The notes beneath the pieces are model-generated. The model had not been told where the DNA came from, ran no database searches, and saw only the letters and a program-made list of their open reading frames with translations. From assembly GCA_944322285.1 (NCBI GenBank), contig CALUOR010000014.1:1-64000 (forward strand): 64,000 bases of DNA, given 5' to 3'. Below are positions 27,609-35,186 of the stretch, piece by piece. The translations under genes and the position numbers were made by a program. The DNA is from an uncultured Bacteroides sp. (lineage in GTDB: Bacteria; Bacteroidota; Bacteroidia; Bacteroidales; Bacteroidaceae). Positions within the stretch are counted from its first letter, which is position 1; every line of letters starts with the position of its first letter.

Positions 27609-28802
27609 TTACTCCCCTGCTTCCCCTATTAATTCTTTCATCCGCCGCCAAAGCGAGCCTTTGCCATAGCCTCCCCACATCGCCTTGACACGGCCATCGG
27701 GCGCTACCAGTACGTAAGAAGGATAGCCTTTCACTTGGTAACACATCGCCAGACCACTATTCAACTCCGCCAGTTCGTTCCATTGATGCCCGCTGAGCCG
27801 CTTCTCCTTCACGTAATCCTTCCAAGCCTTTTCGGGGTCGAGGCTGATGCTTACCACTACCAACGAGTCCGCATAGGCTTCGCTGATTTCTTCTATCTCC
27901 GGCAGGGAGGCGATGCAAGGGCCGCAACCTTGCGTCCAAAAGTCCAACAGAATGTATTTCCCTTTGAACTCCGCAAGGCGGTGCGTACGACCTTCAATGT
28001 CGTAGAGGTCGGCATCCGCCATCAGGTCGCCCACCTTGACCGCCCCCGACGGATAAAGGTACTGACGGGCAATCCGGGCTTCCCTGCGCTGCTTCAGTTC
28101 CTCCGGAAGCCGGGCGTACAATGCTTTCAGTTCCTTAGAGTAAGGCATGAACTCTTTGGAAGGAACCATCTTGGCATACATCTCCAAACGCTCCAACCAC
28201 ACACGCCCTATCGGTGCAGTCTGCATGTAGTCTATTTCCTTCTTAAACAAGGCACGCATCATAGGCCAAGACTTTTCCCGCAAGGCATTCACTTCTTTCC
28301 AGCATACTTCCCGGCTCTCCGCCCCGCTATCCATCTTCCGGAACCAGTCGGCTTCCTTTACTTCCATTTGCGTATATTCTTCCAGCAGGCTTCCGGCACA
28401 ATTTTGAAAGGCGTTCACCTCCAACTGCTCCGGCACGTCACTCTCCGCTTTCCATACGCAAATCAATTTATTTTCCCCGCTAATCTTCACTTCCTCACCC
28501 GGAGCTACCCACACTTCTAACCAATTATTGGGAAACCCTTCGTCATCGGAACAAAGCATGAACTTCTTCACACACGAAGTCGTGTCACTGAACGTAAACA
28601 TTCCATTTACTATGGTATCTTTCATTACAGTCTCTAACAATCGGGAGTCTACTTCCTGTAAGACAAGTATTTCCGTACTGTCCGGCACATTCGTCACCCG
28701 TCCCGTTATCAGAAACTTGTCCGCATCTACTTTCGTTCCCAGCGAAATGCCGCAAGACGCTAAGCAGCACATCGCCACACCTGTCAATAAAATCTTTTTC
28801 AT
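27609..28802 (-). CDS. Thioredoxin-like (TlpA/ResA-type) lipoprotein inside the ABC operon
   Basis: 397 residues. The lipoprotein signal ends LASC with Cys17. Residues 25-130 form a beta-rich DUF4369-like region (KFLITGRVTNVPDSTEILVLQ), and the C-terminal 140 residues are a redoxin fold with the active-site Cys293-Gly-Pro-Cys296 in WTQGCGPCIASLPE. The cis-proline loop is GYPSYVLVAP. Such proteins act as periplasmic or outer-membrane disulfide reductases. Its place between two permease genes (gaps of 6 and 37 bp) implies coexpression with the efflux system; a functional link is inferred, not shown. Confidence 0.85.
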   Translation of the reverse strand: MKKILLTGVAMCCLASCGISLGTKVDADKFLITGRVTNVPDSTEILVLQEVDSRLLETVMKDTIVNGMFTFSDTTSCVKKFMLCSDDEGFPNNWLEVWVAPGEEVKISGENKLICVWKAESDVPEQLEVNAFQNCAGSLLEEYTQMEVKEADWFRKMDSGAESREVCWKEVNALREKSWPMMRALFKKEIDYMQTAPIGRVWLERLEMYAKMVPSKEFMPYSKELKALYARLPEELKQRREARIARQYLYPSGAVKVGDLMADADLYDIEGRTHRLAEFKGKYILLDFWTQGCGPCIASLPEIEEISEAYADSLVVVSISLDPEKAWKDYVKEKRLSGHQWNELAELNSGLAMCYQVKGYPSYVLVAPDGRVKAMWGGYGKGSLWRRMKELIGEAGE

Positions 28803-28839
28803 ATCTTTTCTATGCTATTCCTATTTTCTACATATTATA

Positions 28840-31266
28840 TTATTCGCTCTTCACCACATCGGCGGGATTGACCCGCGCCGCCTTCAATATGCGGAATATC
28901 ACGGTAAGTGCCGTTACTATCCACACAAATACGAAGATGCCCAGCCAATAAAACGGACCGTAATTAAAGAAAGTTGCGTACATCTGGCTCCAGCCTTTCA
29001 GCAATACGTAAAGTAACGGGAAGGCCAACAAAGCACTCACACTCAATATCCATAAGTAGGAACGGGTAAAAAGCAACAGTATCTGACGGAGCCCCGCCCC
29101 GTTCACTTTGCGGATGGCCACTTCTTTGCGGCGACGTTCGGTGTCGAGCGTAATGGCGGCATACACTCCCAACATGGTAATCACCACACATACAACCGCC
29201 AGAAAGAGAACAATGTCTTTCAATTTACTCTCAACGCCTTGCATTTCTTCTACATCCTCCAATAAAGTGGAAAGCTGAGGAGTGATTGTACGGGGCAATA
29301 CTTCCGCCAACACTTTTTGCACATGTTGACGTACCTCGTCCGTTCGACCGGGATGGCACTTCAAGTAGCAATGCCCCACGTATTGGGTAAAGTCGGACGG
29401 CAGGAAAGCAAAGCCTTGAAGGTTTCCCGCCCTGCGCGAGTCGCCATACACATCCGTCACAAAGGGAGCGCATATGCCACTTACGGTGTATCCCTCACTG
29501 AAATCATAGAGTGTGCGTCCCATCAGACTTTCCCGTTTCCGGCTCAGCATATCTTTCTCCAACGTTTCGTCCACAACCATTTCCTGCGCATTGCAGAACG
29601 CAGTGCCCTGCCTCATCGGGAGATGCATGAAGTCGAAGAAATTCTCCGGAACCGACAAAATATAGGTAGGCAATTCTTCATGTTCCGCATTGACATAAGG
29701 CTGGGTAAACAACTCCGTGCCCGACACGCCCCGATGATAAGCGATGTCGGACAGCAAGTAATCCTGCACCCCGGCATGTTGCTTCATGCGGTCCATAAGA
29801 ACCAACTTATCCGCATGTTCCATAAAGGGATAGTCCAAGGGAACACTCAAGATGTCCGCCTTCTCGGCATTCGTCAGTGTGCCGAAGAGTGTAGAAGTGG
29901 TGCGATGCGCCTGAAGGAAAAGAGCCGCAGCCAAAGCCACAAACAACCAACAGATGAAATATTGCAACCCCAATAACAATGACCTGCCTCTAAACCGCTT
30001 CACTCCGGAGAAGGTTCCCCGCAGTCCTACCTGGATGTTGATGTAACGAACACGAACCACTGCCCCCGCACACACTACAAAACTGCACAGCAGCACCAGC
30101 AACAAATATTGGGCGCATTGCATCATTAAACGTTCCGGGTCAACAACAAGCGTGTATTTCATTAACGTCAGATGCAGGTAAGGAGCTAACAACTCTATCA
30201 GACAGAAAGTCAACAGAAAAGCCAGCAGCACCACCAACACGGCCTGCGTAAAAAGCTGCGCCAGCAACTGCCGGACATTACTGCCTAACACACGCCGCAA
30301 GCTGCATTCCCTACTACGGTTCAAGAAAGAGCCTACCAGAAAATAAAAGAAATTAAGCAAACCCACTAAGAGGACCAACAATCCCAAAGCGGTAGAAACA
30401 CCTACAAAATAGGGAGCCATGGAATATTGCCAAAACACTTCGCCAAAAGCACGGGCACACACGGCATAATCCTCACCGTAAAGCGTATGACGCAAGCCAC
30501 GTTCCCGCAACTCCGCCTCCAGTTTGGCCGGAGCGACACCCGGACGCAACAAAGCTACGGTTATGCCTCCGGTCATCTCGTCCCGCTTTTGGTAATTCAG
30601 CAATCCGTCGCTATCGTTCAACACCAACATGTCCAAGCGGTCCATAAAGCACAGACTGGTGTTCTCCGGAATATCCTCAATGACCGCCTGCACAGTGTAA
30701 CCCACACCGTCCCGTTTCCGCGAATAGGGCAACTTAGCCGCTGTAACCATCCGCTGGCCAATAGCGTCAGTTATAGAGCCAAACATCCGTTCAGCCGTGT
30801 TACGGGTCAGCACTACCGCATTGGGCGTTTGCGAAGCTATTTCCCACGAACCTGCCAATACATCCGGCGTAAAAACTTGTCGGAAACAACTGTCCGTCTC
30901 CATACACAGCAACGGGTCGAAAGGTAACAAGTCTTCCCCTTCGTCCACCTCTACATGGTAGGTGCGTTCATGCGGATAGACAACAAATGCAATAGCCTCC
31001 ACCGTGCTCCACTGCATCATGCGCAAGTTCTCGGCCAACCGGACAGGCGTACCGGAAAAGACATCGCCTCCCTGTCTCACCAGATGTAATTCCGCCATGC
31101 GGCCATGATGAGTAAAGCAAGCATCCGTACCCCAAATATACCGGCTGCAATACATGCAGATGGTAAAGCAGAGCAGACATACGCCAAGCCCAATAATGCT
31201 GATAAGGTTCTGCGTACGATACTTCAGCAGGTTGCGCCAAGCTATTTTTAGGTAATGAACAAACAT
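28840..31266 (-). CDS. MacB/FtsX-type ABC permease (first of five)
   Basis: 808 residues. It begins MFVHYLKIAWRNLLKYRTQ, near-identical to the third permease, with helices near 20-40, 285-400, 425-445 and 690-795, and ends ARVNPADVVKSE. The loop ERRRKEVAIRKVNGAGLRQI precedes the last block. It follows the HlyD gene after 37 bp. The double periplasmic domains fit an ATP-driven pump that hands substrate to the adaptor and TolC channel. Confidence 0.9.
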   Translation of the reverse strand: MFVHYLKIAWRNLLKYRTQNLISIIGLGVCLLCFTICMYCSRYIWGTDACFTHHGRMAELHLVRQGGDVFSGTPVRLAENLRMMQWSTVEAIAFVVYPHERTYHVEVDEGEDLLPFDPLLCMETDSCFRQVFTPDVLAGSWEIASQTPNAVVLTRNTAERMFGSITDAIGQRMVTAAKLPYSRKRDGVGYTVQAVIEDIPENTSLCFMDRLDMLVLNDSDGLLNYQKRDEMTGGITVALLRPGVAPAKLEAELRERGLRHTLYGEDYAVCARAFGEVFWQYSMAPYFVGVSTALGLLVLLVGLLNFFYFLVGSFLNRSRECSLRRVLGSNVRQLLAQLFTQAVLVVLLAFLLTFCLIELLAPYLHLTLMKYTLVVDPERLMMQCAQYLLLVLLCSFVVCAGAVVRVRYINIQVGLRGTFSGVKRFRGRSLLLGLQYFICWLFVALAAALFLQAHRTTSTLFGTLTNAEKADILSVPLDYPFMEHADKLVLMDRMKQHAGVQDYLLSDIAYHRGVSGTELFTQPYVNAEHEELPTYILSVPENFFDFMHLPMRQGTAFCNAQEMVVDETLEKDMLSRKRESLMGRTLYDFSEGYTVSGICAPFVTDVYGDSRRAGNLQGFAFLPSDFTQYVGHCYLKCHPGRTDEVRQHVQKVLAEVLPRTITPQLSTLLEDVEEMQGVESKLKDIVLFLAVVCVVITMLGVYAAITLDTERRRKEVAIRKVNGAGLRQILLLFTRSYLWILSVSALLAFPLLYVLLKGWSQMYATFFNYGPFYWLGIFVFVWIVTALTVIFRILKAARVNPADVVKSE

Positions 31267-31303
31267 ACGTCTGCAAATATAAGTTTTAGTTAGGTATTAC
31301 ACA

Positions 31304-32554
31304 CTATTTAATCACCAGTTCCTCCGCCTCCCCGAAGGAGTCGTACCCCGTAACAATCACCCGGTCGCCCGGTTGCAAGCCGTCCGTCACTTCGTATTGT
31401 TGGGGATTTTGGCGTCCGATGGTGAGGGGAACGCGGCGGGCACGTGTCCCGTCTTCGTTCAGACGGTAAATCCATTGGCCGCCCGTAGCCTGGTAGAAAT
31501 TGCCGCGGGGAATGACCACAGCGTCTTCGGGCTGGCCCAACTCTATCTGCACGCGGAAGCTCTTGCCCACACGGACGTTGTCCGGCATCTCGTCCGTAAA
31601 CACAAGGTCGACGTCAAAGAGACGGTCTTTCACCTCGGGCACCACCTTCGTGATACGCAGGGGATAGCGTTTGCCTTGATAGAGGATGGTGGCGGGCAGG
31701 CCGGTGGTGATGCGGTCGATGTAGTACTCGCTGAGCGACGTATGCACCTTGAACTGGTCCAGCACCTTAATCTCGCCGATGCTCTCGCCGGACTGCACCT
31801 GCTGACCGGGCGTGACGCCTACGAAACTAAGCTGACCACCGATGGGGGCATGTACCACCAAGTCGGCCAGGCGGCGACGGGAACGCAGATACTTCTTCCG
31901 CTCCCGCTCGCGGTCGGCCTGCAAGAGGTCGCGCTGAATGAGGGACATGACGGAGTCGTGTCGCAGGCTCTCCCGCTGGAGTCGGGCGGTCTTCTCCTTA
32001 AAGCGGTATTCGTCCTCGGCCACCTGCAATTGGGCACGGCTCTTGATGCCCATGTTGTATTCTTCCTGCTCCAACTCGTAGGTGCGGCGCAACTTGGCCA
32101 GTTCGTAATCGGTCTCCAAGGCTTGTTGGCGGAGGGTGAGGCTCTGTTGCTGCATCTCAATCTCCTTCTCCCGATAGGTGACGAGTTGTTTCTCCCACTC
32201 GTCCTGTTGGTCCTCGATGTCGCGCAGCAAGTCGGGGTTCTCCAATACAAGTATGGTGTCGCCCTGCTTCAGCAGGCTACCCTCCTCGCCCACGATGCGC
32301 AACACGCTTCCTGCCTCGCGGGCATTGACTTTGATGGTGAGGATGGGTTGAACGAGTCCCTCCACATCGACATACTCCATGAACTTGTCCTGCCGCACTT
32401 CGGCTATCTGGATGTTGTCCTGCTCAATGCGCAGCTTACGCGGCCCGGCGGACAGAATGATGACATAGACGAGGAAAGCGCAAAACGCCACGCCTCCCGC
32501 CAAATAATAACGGTAACGGATGTACCAGGGTTTCTTTTCGAGTTTAATATCCAT
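31304..32554 (-). CDS. HlyD/AcrA-type periplasmic adaptor (membrane fusion protein)
   Basis: 416 residues. One N-terminal membrane helix (about 15-33) anchors it to the inner membrane. A lipoyl half-motif (VNAREAGSVLRIVGEEGSLLKQGD) is followed by a long coiled-coil hairpin (about 105-205, rich in Q, E and R), the second lipoyl half (VHAPIGGQLSFVGVTPGQQVQSGE) and a beta-barrel/MP domain to the end (GDRVIVTGYDSFGEAEELVIK). It would bridge the permeases to TolC. Second gene of the operon. Confidence 0.92.
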   Translation of the reverse strand: MDIKLEKKPWYIRYRYYLAGGVAFCAFLVYVIILSAGPRKLRIEQDNIQIAEVRQDKFMEYVDVEGLVQPILTIKVNAREAGSVLRIVGEEGSLLKQGDTILVLENPDLLRDIEDQQDEWEKQLVTYREKEIEMQQQSLTLRQQALETDYELAKLRRTYELEQEEYNMGIKSRAQLQVAEDEYRFKEKTARLQRESLRHDSVMSLIQRDLLQADRERERKKYLRSRRRLADLVVHAPIGGQLSFVGVTPGQQVQSGESIGEIKVLDQFKVHTSLSEYYIDRITTGLPATILYQGKRYPLRITKVVPEVKDRLFDVDLVFTDEMPDNVRVGKSFRVQIELGQPEDAVVIPRGNFYQATGGQWIYRLNEDGTRARRVPLTIGRQNPQQYEVTDGLQPGDRVIVTGYDSFGEAEELVIK

Positions 32555-32638
32555 TGTATCTTGCGATTATAGTTTTACTTATTCCTTACGTTCTCTTTCC
32601 TCCGCTTTAAGGCGGTCGAGCTTCGCCCTTGGGATAGA

Positions 32639-32704
32639 ATCATCGGCAATGATGCCTATCATCATCGGCAATGATGACCACCATCATCGGCAATGATTCT
32701 ATAT
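32639..32704. repeat. Array C: three palindromes at exact 22-bp spacing (core ATCATCGGCAATGAT)
   Basis: Identical 15-bp cores start at 32639, 32661 and 32683. The dyad is ATCAT-cggca-ATGAT; the 7-bp linkers differ. It lies in the 154-bp gap between the TolC and HlyD genes and ends 5 bp before the TolC stop. Confidence 0.8.
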
Positions 32705-32708
32705 CAGG

Positions 32709-34184
32709 TTACTTAATCAACCGCTCCAAGTCTTCCTGTAGACCGACTCCCCGCTCAAAATCATAAAGCGTCAGGCTGCGGAGCGTATAGTACATGCTCC
32801 AATACTCGTGCAGGGCGGAGAGGTAGGTGCGTCGGGCGGAGTCTTTCTCGGTGATGGAGGCGTTGAGGTCCAGCACCGTTGATTGTCCCAGGATGTAGAG
32901 CTTGCGGGCCACTTCGGCACGTCGTTGGGCGGTGAGGTCCGTGCGGCGGGCGATGTGTACACGCTGAGCTTGCAAATTGAATTGGCGCACCAGCTTGCGG
33001 ACGTTCTGCTCGAAGTCGGTCTTGTCCTGCTCCACCTGCGTGTACACCAAGTCGCGGTTGCTCCTCGCCACCCGTACCCGGCCTTTGCCGCGTCCCCAAT
33101 CCAGTATAGGCAGGGAGATGCCCAACGAGACGTATTGCTGGTCCATGGGGTCACGGTAAGCGTCCTTCCAACGGTCGGCCGTCTGTGTCAAGCCGAAACG
33201 CAGGTAGATGTCAGCCTTCAGTCCGGCGTTGGCACGGGCTTGGGACACAGCGCTCTCGCTCTCCAAGCGGCGTAACTTCATGTTTTCTATGTCGGGACTG
33301 TTCTCCTCGGCCAGCATCAACGCCTCACCCAAGTCGATATGCAGATTCGGCAAGATGCTGTCCACGCTCACCTTCAACTCCAAGTCCTGCTGGATGCCCA
33401 AGTATGAACGGAGTTCCTGCATGGCGTTCTCCACCTCGATGCGGGCATTCATGCGGTTGGTCTCCTCAGTCAGTTTGTTTATCTCCAACTGAAGCATCTC
33501 GTTCTCGCTGATGGTGCCAATGTTGTAGCGACCTTGCGCATAACTGTATAAAGTGTCCGCATGAGCATAATTGGTGCAGGCGGTCTCATAGTTGCTCTGT
33601 GCCGTGGCCAAGGCAAAGAATTTCTCCGTGGCCGATGCCGCCACCAGTTCCAGCGTCTCGGCATACTTCTTGCACGCCTCCCGGTAGCGCACCGGCTCGA
33701 TGCGTCGGTCCCATTTGAGCGAGTTGTAGCCGAAGAGCGATTGCTGGTAGCCGATGTTCACGGGCGATGTCTGATAGGAATGACTATCGTCCGAGAAGAG
33801 GTCGATGCGCTGGGCGGATGTCTCCACAAAGAAGGTTCCGCCCGTCCAAGGCACATTCTGCGTCAGGCTGAGCGTCAAGTCTGTGGCCAACAGGTTCTGT
33901 TCCACAAACTTCACGCTGCCATCGCCCATGGTCACTTTATTGATGGCCCGGTCGAGGTAAGGGTTGGACGTCAGCGTCAGGTTGGGCAAGTAGTTCGCCC
34001 GGTAATAACGGTAATTCCAATAAGCCGAACGATAGGAATGCCGGGCACTTTGCGCATCGGGCGATTGCTCTTGGGCATGCCGGATAGTCTCTTGCAAGGA
34101 AAGCTCCATCAGCGTCTCCTGCGCCCCGCCCTCCATATAGGAAAGGCAAAGGGCTATACTCCATATAATGATACGTCTATTCAT
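32709..34184 (-). CDS. TolC-family outer-membrane efflux channel
   Basis: 491 residues with a signal peptide (MNRRIIIWSIALCLSYMEGGAQ). Two repeats of long helices plus short beta-strands are typical of TolC/OprM: LSLQETIRHAQEQSPDAQSARHSYRSA near 28-55 opens the first and LGEALMLAEENSPDIENMKLRRLESE near 275-300 opens the second. The C-terminus runs into DFERGVGLQEDLERLIK. It is the first gene of the efflux operon, 27 bp downstream of a sigma-54 promoter. Confidence 0.92.
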   Translation of the reverse strand: MNRRIIIWSIALCLSYMEGGAQETLMELSLQETIRHAQEQSPDAQSARHSYRSAYWNYRYYRANYLPNLTLTSNPYLDRAINKVTMGDGSVKFVEQNLLATDLTLSLTQNVPWTGGTFFVETSAQRIDLFSDDSHSYQTSPVNIGYQQSLFGYNSLKWDRRIEPVRYREACKKYAETLELVAASATEKFFALATAQSNYETACTNYAHADTLYSYAQGRYNIGTISENEMLQLEINKLTEETNRMNARIEVENAMQELRSYLGIQQDLELKVSVDSILPNLHIDLGEALMLAEENSPDIENMKLRRLESESAVSQARANAGLKADIYLRFGLTQTADRWKDAYRDPMDQQYVSLGISLPILDWGRGKGRVRVARSNRDLVYTQVEQDKTDFEQNVRKLVRQFNLQAQRVHIARRTDLTAQRRAEVARKLYILGQSTVLDLNASITEKDSARRTYLSALHEYWSMYYTLRSLTLYDFERGVGLQEDLERLIK

Positions 34185-34210
34185 AACAATACTATTTTAC
34201 GAGGAATAAA

Positions 34211-34226
34211 CATCAAATGTCGTGCC
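34211..34226 (-). promoter_or_regulatory. Sigma-54 promoter of the TolC-HlyD-permease-ATPase operon
   Basis: On the minus strand TGGCACGACATTTGAT matches the consensus TGGCACG-N4-TTGCW at all positions but one (GC is GA at -12). It lies 27 bp before the TolC ATG. An NtrC-type activator is encoded divergently at 35187, as this promoter class requires. Confidence 0.8.
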
Positions 34227-34283
34227 AAACTCGTATCTCATTATTTATCAGCGAATAACGACAAAACGGGAGAAGAAAAGCGT

Positions 34284-34318
34284 GTGCATTACCGCACAAA
34301 AATCGTGCGCTATCGCAC
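34284..34318. promoter_or_regulatory. Two dyad enhancer sites 21 bp apart (GTGCATTACCGCAC, GTGCGCTATCGCAC)
   Basis: The dyads start at 34284 and 34305, 58 and 79 bp upstream of the sigma-54 promoter, on the same helix face. The second is repeated exactly upstream of the regulator gene (35091-35104). They are the best candidates for binding sites of the NtrC-type regulator; binding itself is inferred. Confidence 0.65.
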
Positions 34319-34401
34319 ATATTTCCCATTCTTAACTTTATCACGAAGAGAATATTTCAACGAAGTCGTTACCAGTTTACGCCTTAAACCATAAAAAAGG
34401 C

Positions 34402-34431
34402 TTTGAAGTTCAGCGATATTTCGTAATTTTG
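34402..34431 (+). promoter_or_regulatory. Promoter of the DUF3791 module
   Basis: TTTG at 34402-34405 and TAATTTTG at 34424-34431 with 18 bp between them match the Bacteroides -33/-7 layout. It is 17 bp before the ATG at 34449. Confidence 0.7.
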
Positions 34432-34448
34432 CAGAAAAACAAGTTACT

Positions 34449-34664
34449 ATGAACTTTGAGCAATTAAACTTTACTACCTATTGTGTAGGTAATCTTGCTG
34501 ATGCATTGGAGATGAGTGCCGGCCAAGTCTACCATATGTTGCGTTCATCAGGCATCTTACGCGACTACATCTTGCCATGCTATGACACATTGCACACATT
34601 CAGCAAAGAATATATTGTAGACGACCTTATTCAATGCATGAAAGAGAAAGGAGTATTGGCATGA
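34449..34664 (+). CDS. DUF3791 small protein (first copy)
   Basis: 71 residues, helical, similar in pattern to DUF3791 proteins (NFEQLNFTTYCVGNLADALEMSAGQVYHMLRSSGIL followed by YILPCYDTLHTFSKEYIVDDLIQCMKEKG). In Bacteroidales these small genes accompany DUF3990 genes in toxin-antitoxin-like modules. The stop overlaps an ATG (34661) that begins the remains of a DUF3990 gene, as in intact modules. With the putative toxin gone, its present role is unclear. Confidence 0.75.
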   Translation: MNFEQLNFTTYCVGNLADALEMSAGQVYHMLRSSGILRDYILPCYDTLHTFSKEYIVDDLIQCMKEKGVLA

Positions 34665-34791
34665 AACTCTATCACGCATTGGGGCGTTTGGCCTTCGAAC
34701 ATCCCAACCATCAAATATGTATCTTATAAACCAAGAAGTAATAAACCGGCATTTACATTTTGTAACGTCGGAAGAAATAATCATAGAATAA
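34661..34791 (+). pseudogene. Remnant of a DUF3990 (ADP-ribosyltransferase-like toxin) gene
   Basis: The first codons read MKLYHALGRLAFEHPN..., of which MKLYH is how DUF3990 proteins start. The sequence then jumps to what looks like the protein's C-terminus (EHPNHQICIL). One base later in frame it continues NQEVINRHLHFVTSEEIIIE before the stop at 34789-34791. An intact DUF3990 gene is several times longer, so the middle has been deleted and a frameshift added. It sits between two DUF3791 genes, the usual order of the intact module. Confidence 0.65.
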
Positions 34792-34803
34792 AACCTGGAA
34801 ATT

Positions 34804-35076
34804 ATGCAAGCCGACAAGAACATCCTACAAATGAAATATGCCCGCATTGTCCGTCTGTTCGCCGACCAAATCGGAATTCCGTATGAAGATGCCCTTGAAT
34901 TCTTTTATGCTTCGGACACTTACCGCCTCATCAGTTCAGGCATTGCAGACATGCATTGCTTAAGCGATGAATATTTGGCCGATGAAATCAGCCAAGAATG
35001 GGACAACACATCAAAAGAGCATTCAAATCATGGTACAAATATGAAAACGAACCTTCCGTTTCCAAAAGCGCAATAA
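34804..35076 (+). CDS. DUF3791 small protein (second copy)
   Basis: 90 residues from 34804; the ATG at 34831 (MKYARIVRLFADQIGI) is an alternative. The segment FADQIGIPYEDALEFFYASDTYRLISSGIADMHCLSDEYLADEI is a typical DUF3791 helical core. The tail after residue 72 is polar and unlike the family, which suggests that the 3' end has drifted or runs on past the original stop. It completes a DUF3791 / DUF3990 / DUF3791 module. Confidence 0.7.
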   Translation: MQADKNILQMKYARIVRLFADQIGIPYEDALEFFYASDTYRLISSGIADMHCLSDEYLADEISQEWDNTSKEHSNHGTNMKTNLPFPKAQ

Positions 35077-35090
35077 ACACAAAAAATCGT

Positions 35091-35104
35091 GTGCGCTATC
35101 GCAC
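35091..35104. promoter_or_regulatory. Third copy of the dyad GTGCGCTATCGCAC upstream of the regulator gene
   Basis: Identical 14-bp dyad to 34305-34318. The surrounding sequence is also shared (CACAAAAA(A)TCGTG before, ATA after), so about 28 bp is directly repeated on either side of the DUF3791 module. It lies 24 bp upstream of the regulator's -7 box and may mediate autoregulation. Confidence 0.6.
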
Positions 35105-35127
35105 ATACAACCCACGAATATTTTTCC

Positions 35128-35135
35128 TATCTTTG
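35128..35135 (+). promoter_or_regulatory. -7 promoter element TATCTTTG of the regulator/kinase operon
   Basis: A perfect TAnnTTTG box 52 bp before the ATG at 35187. Its place rules out the longer frame starting at 34998. Confidence 0.55.
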
Positions 35136-35186
35136 CGCCGAAAAACATTCAAAGCAAAGAATCGCAAAATTCCTACTCACAATAAA

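Noticed and set aside
34998..35186. Upstream start of the NtrC-type regulator
   Set aside because: The promoter box and operator dyad lie within it, and the receiver domain begins normally at 35187.
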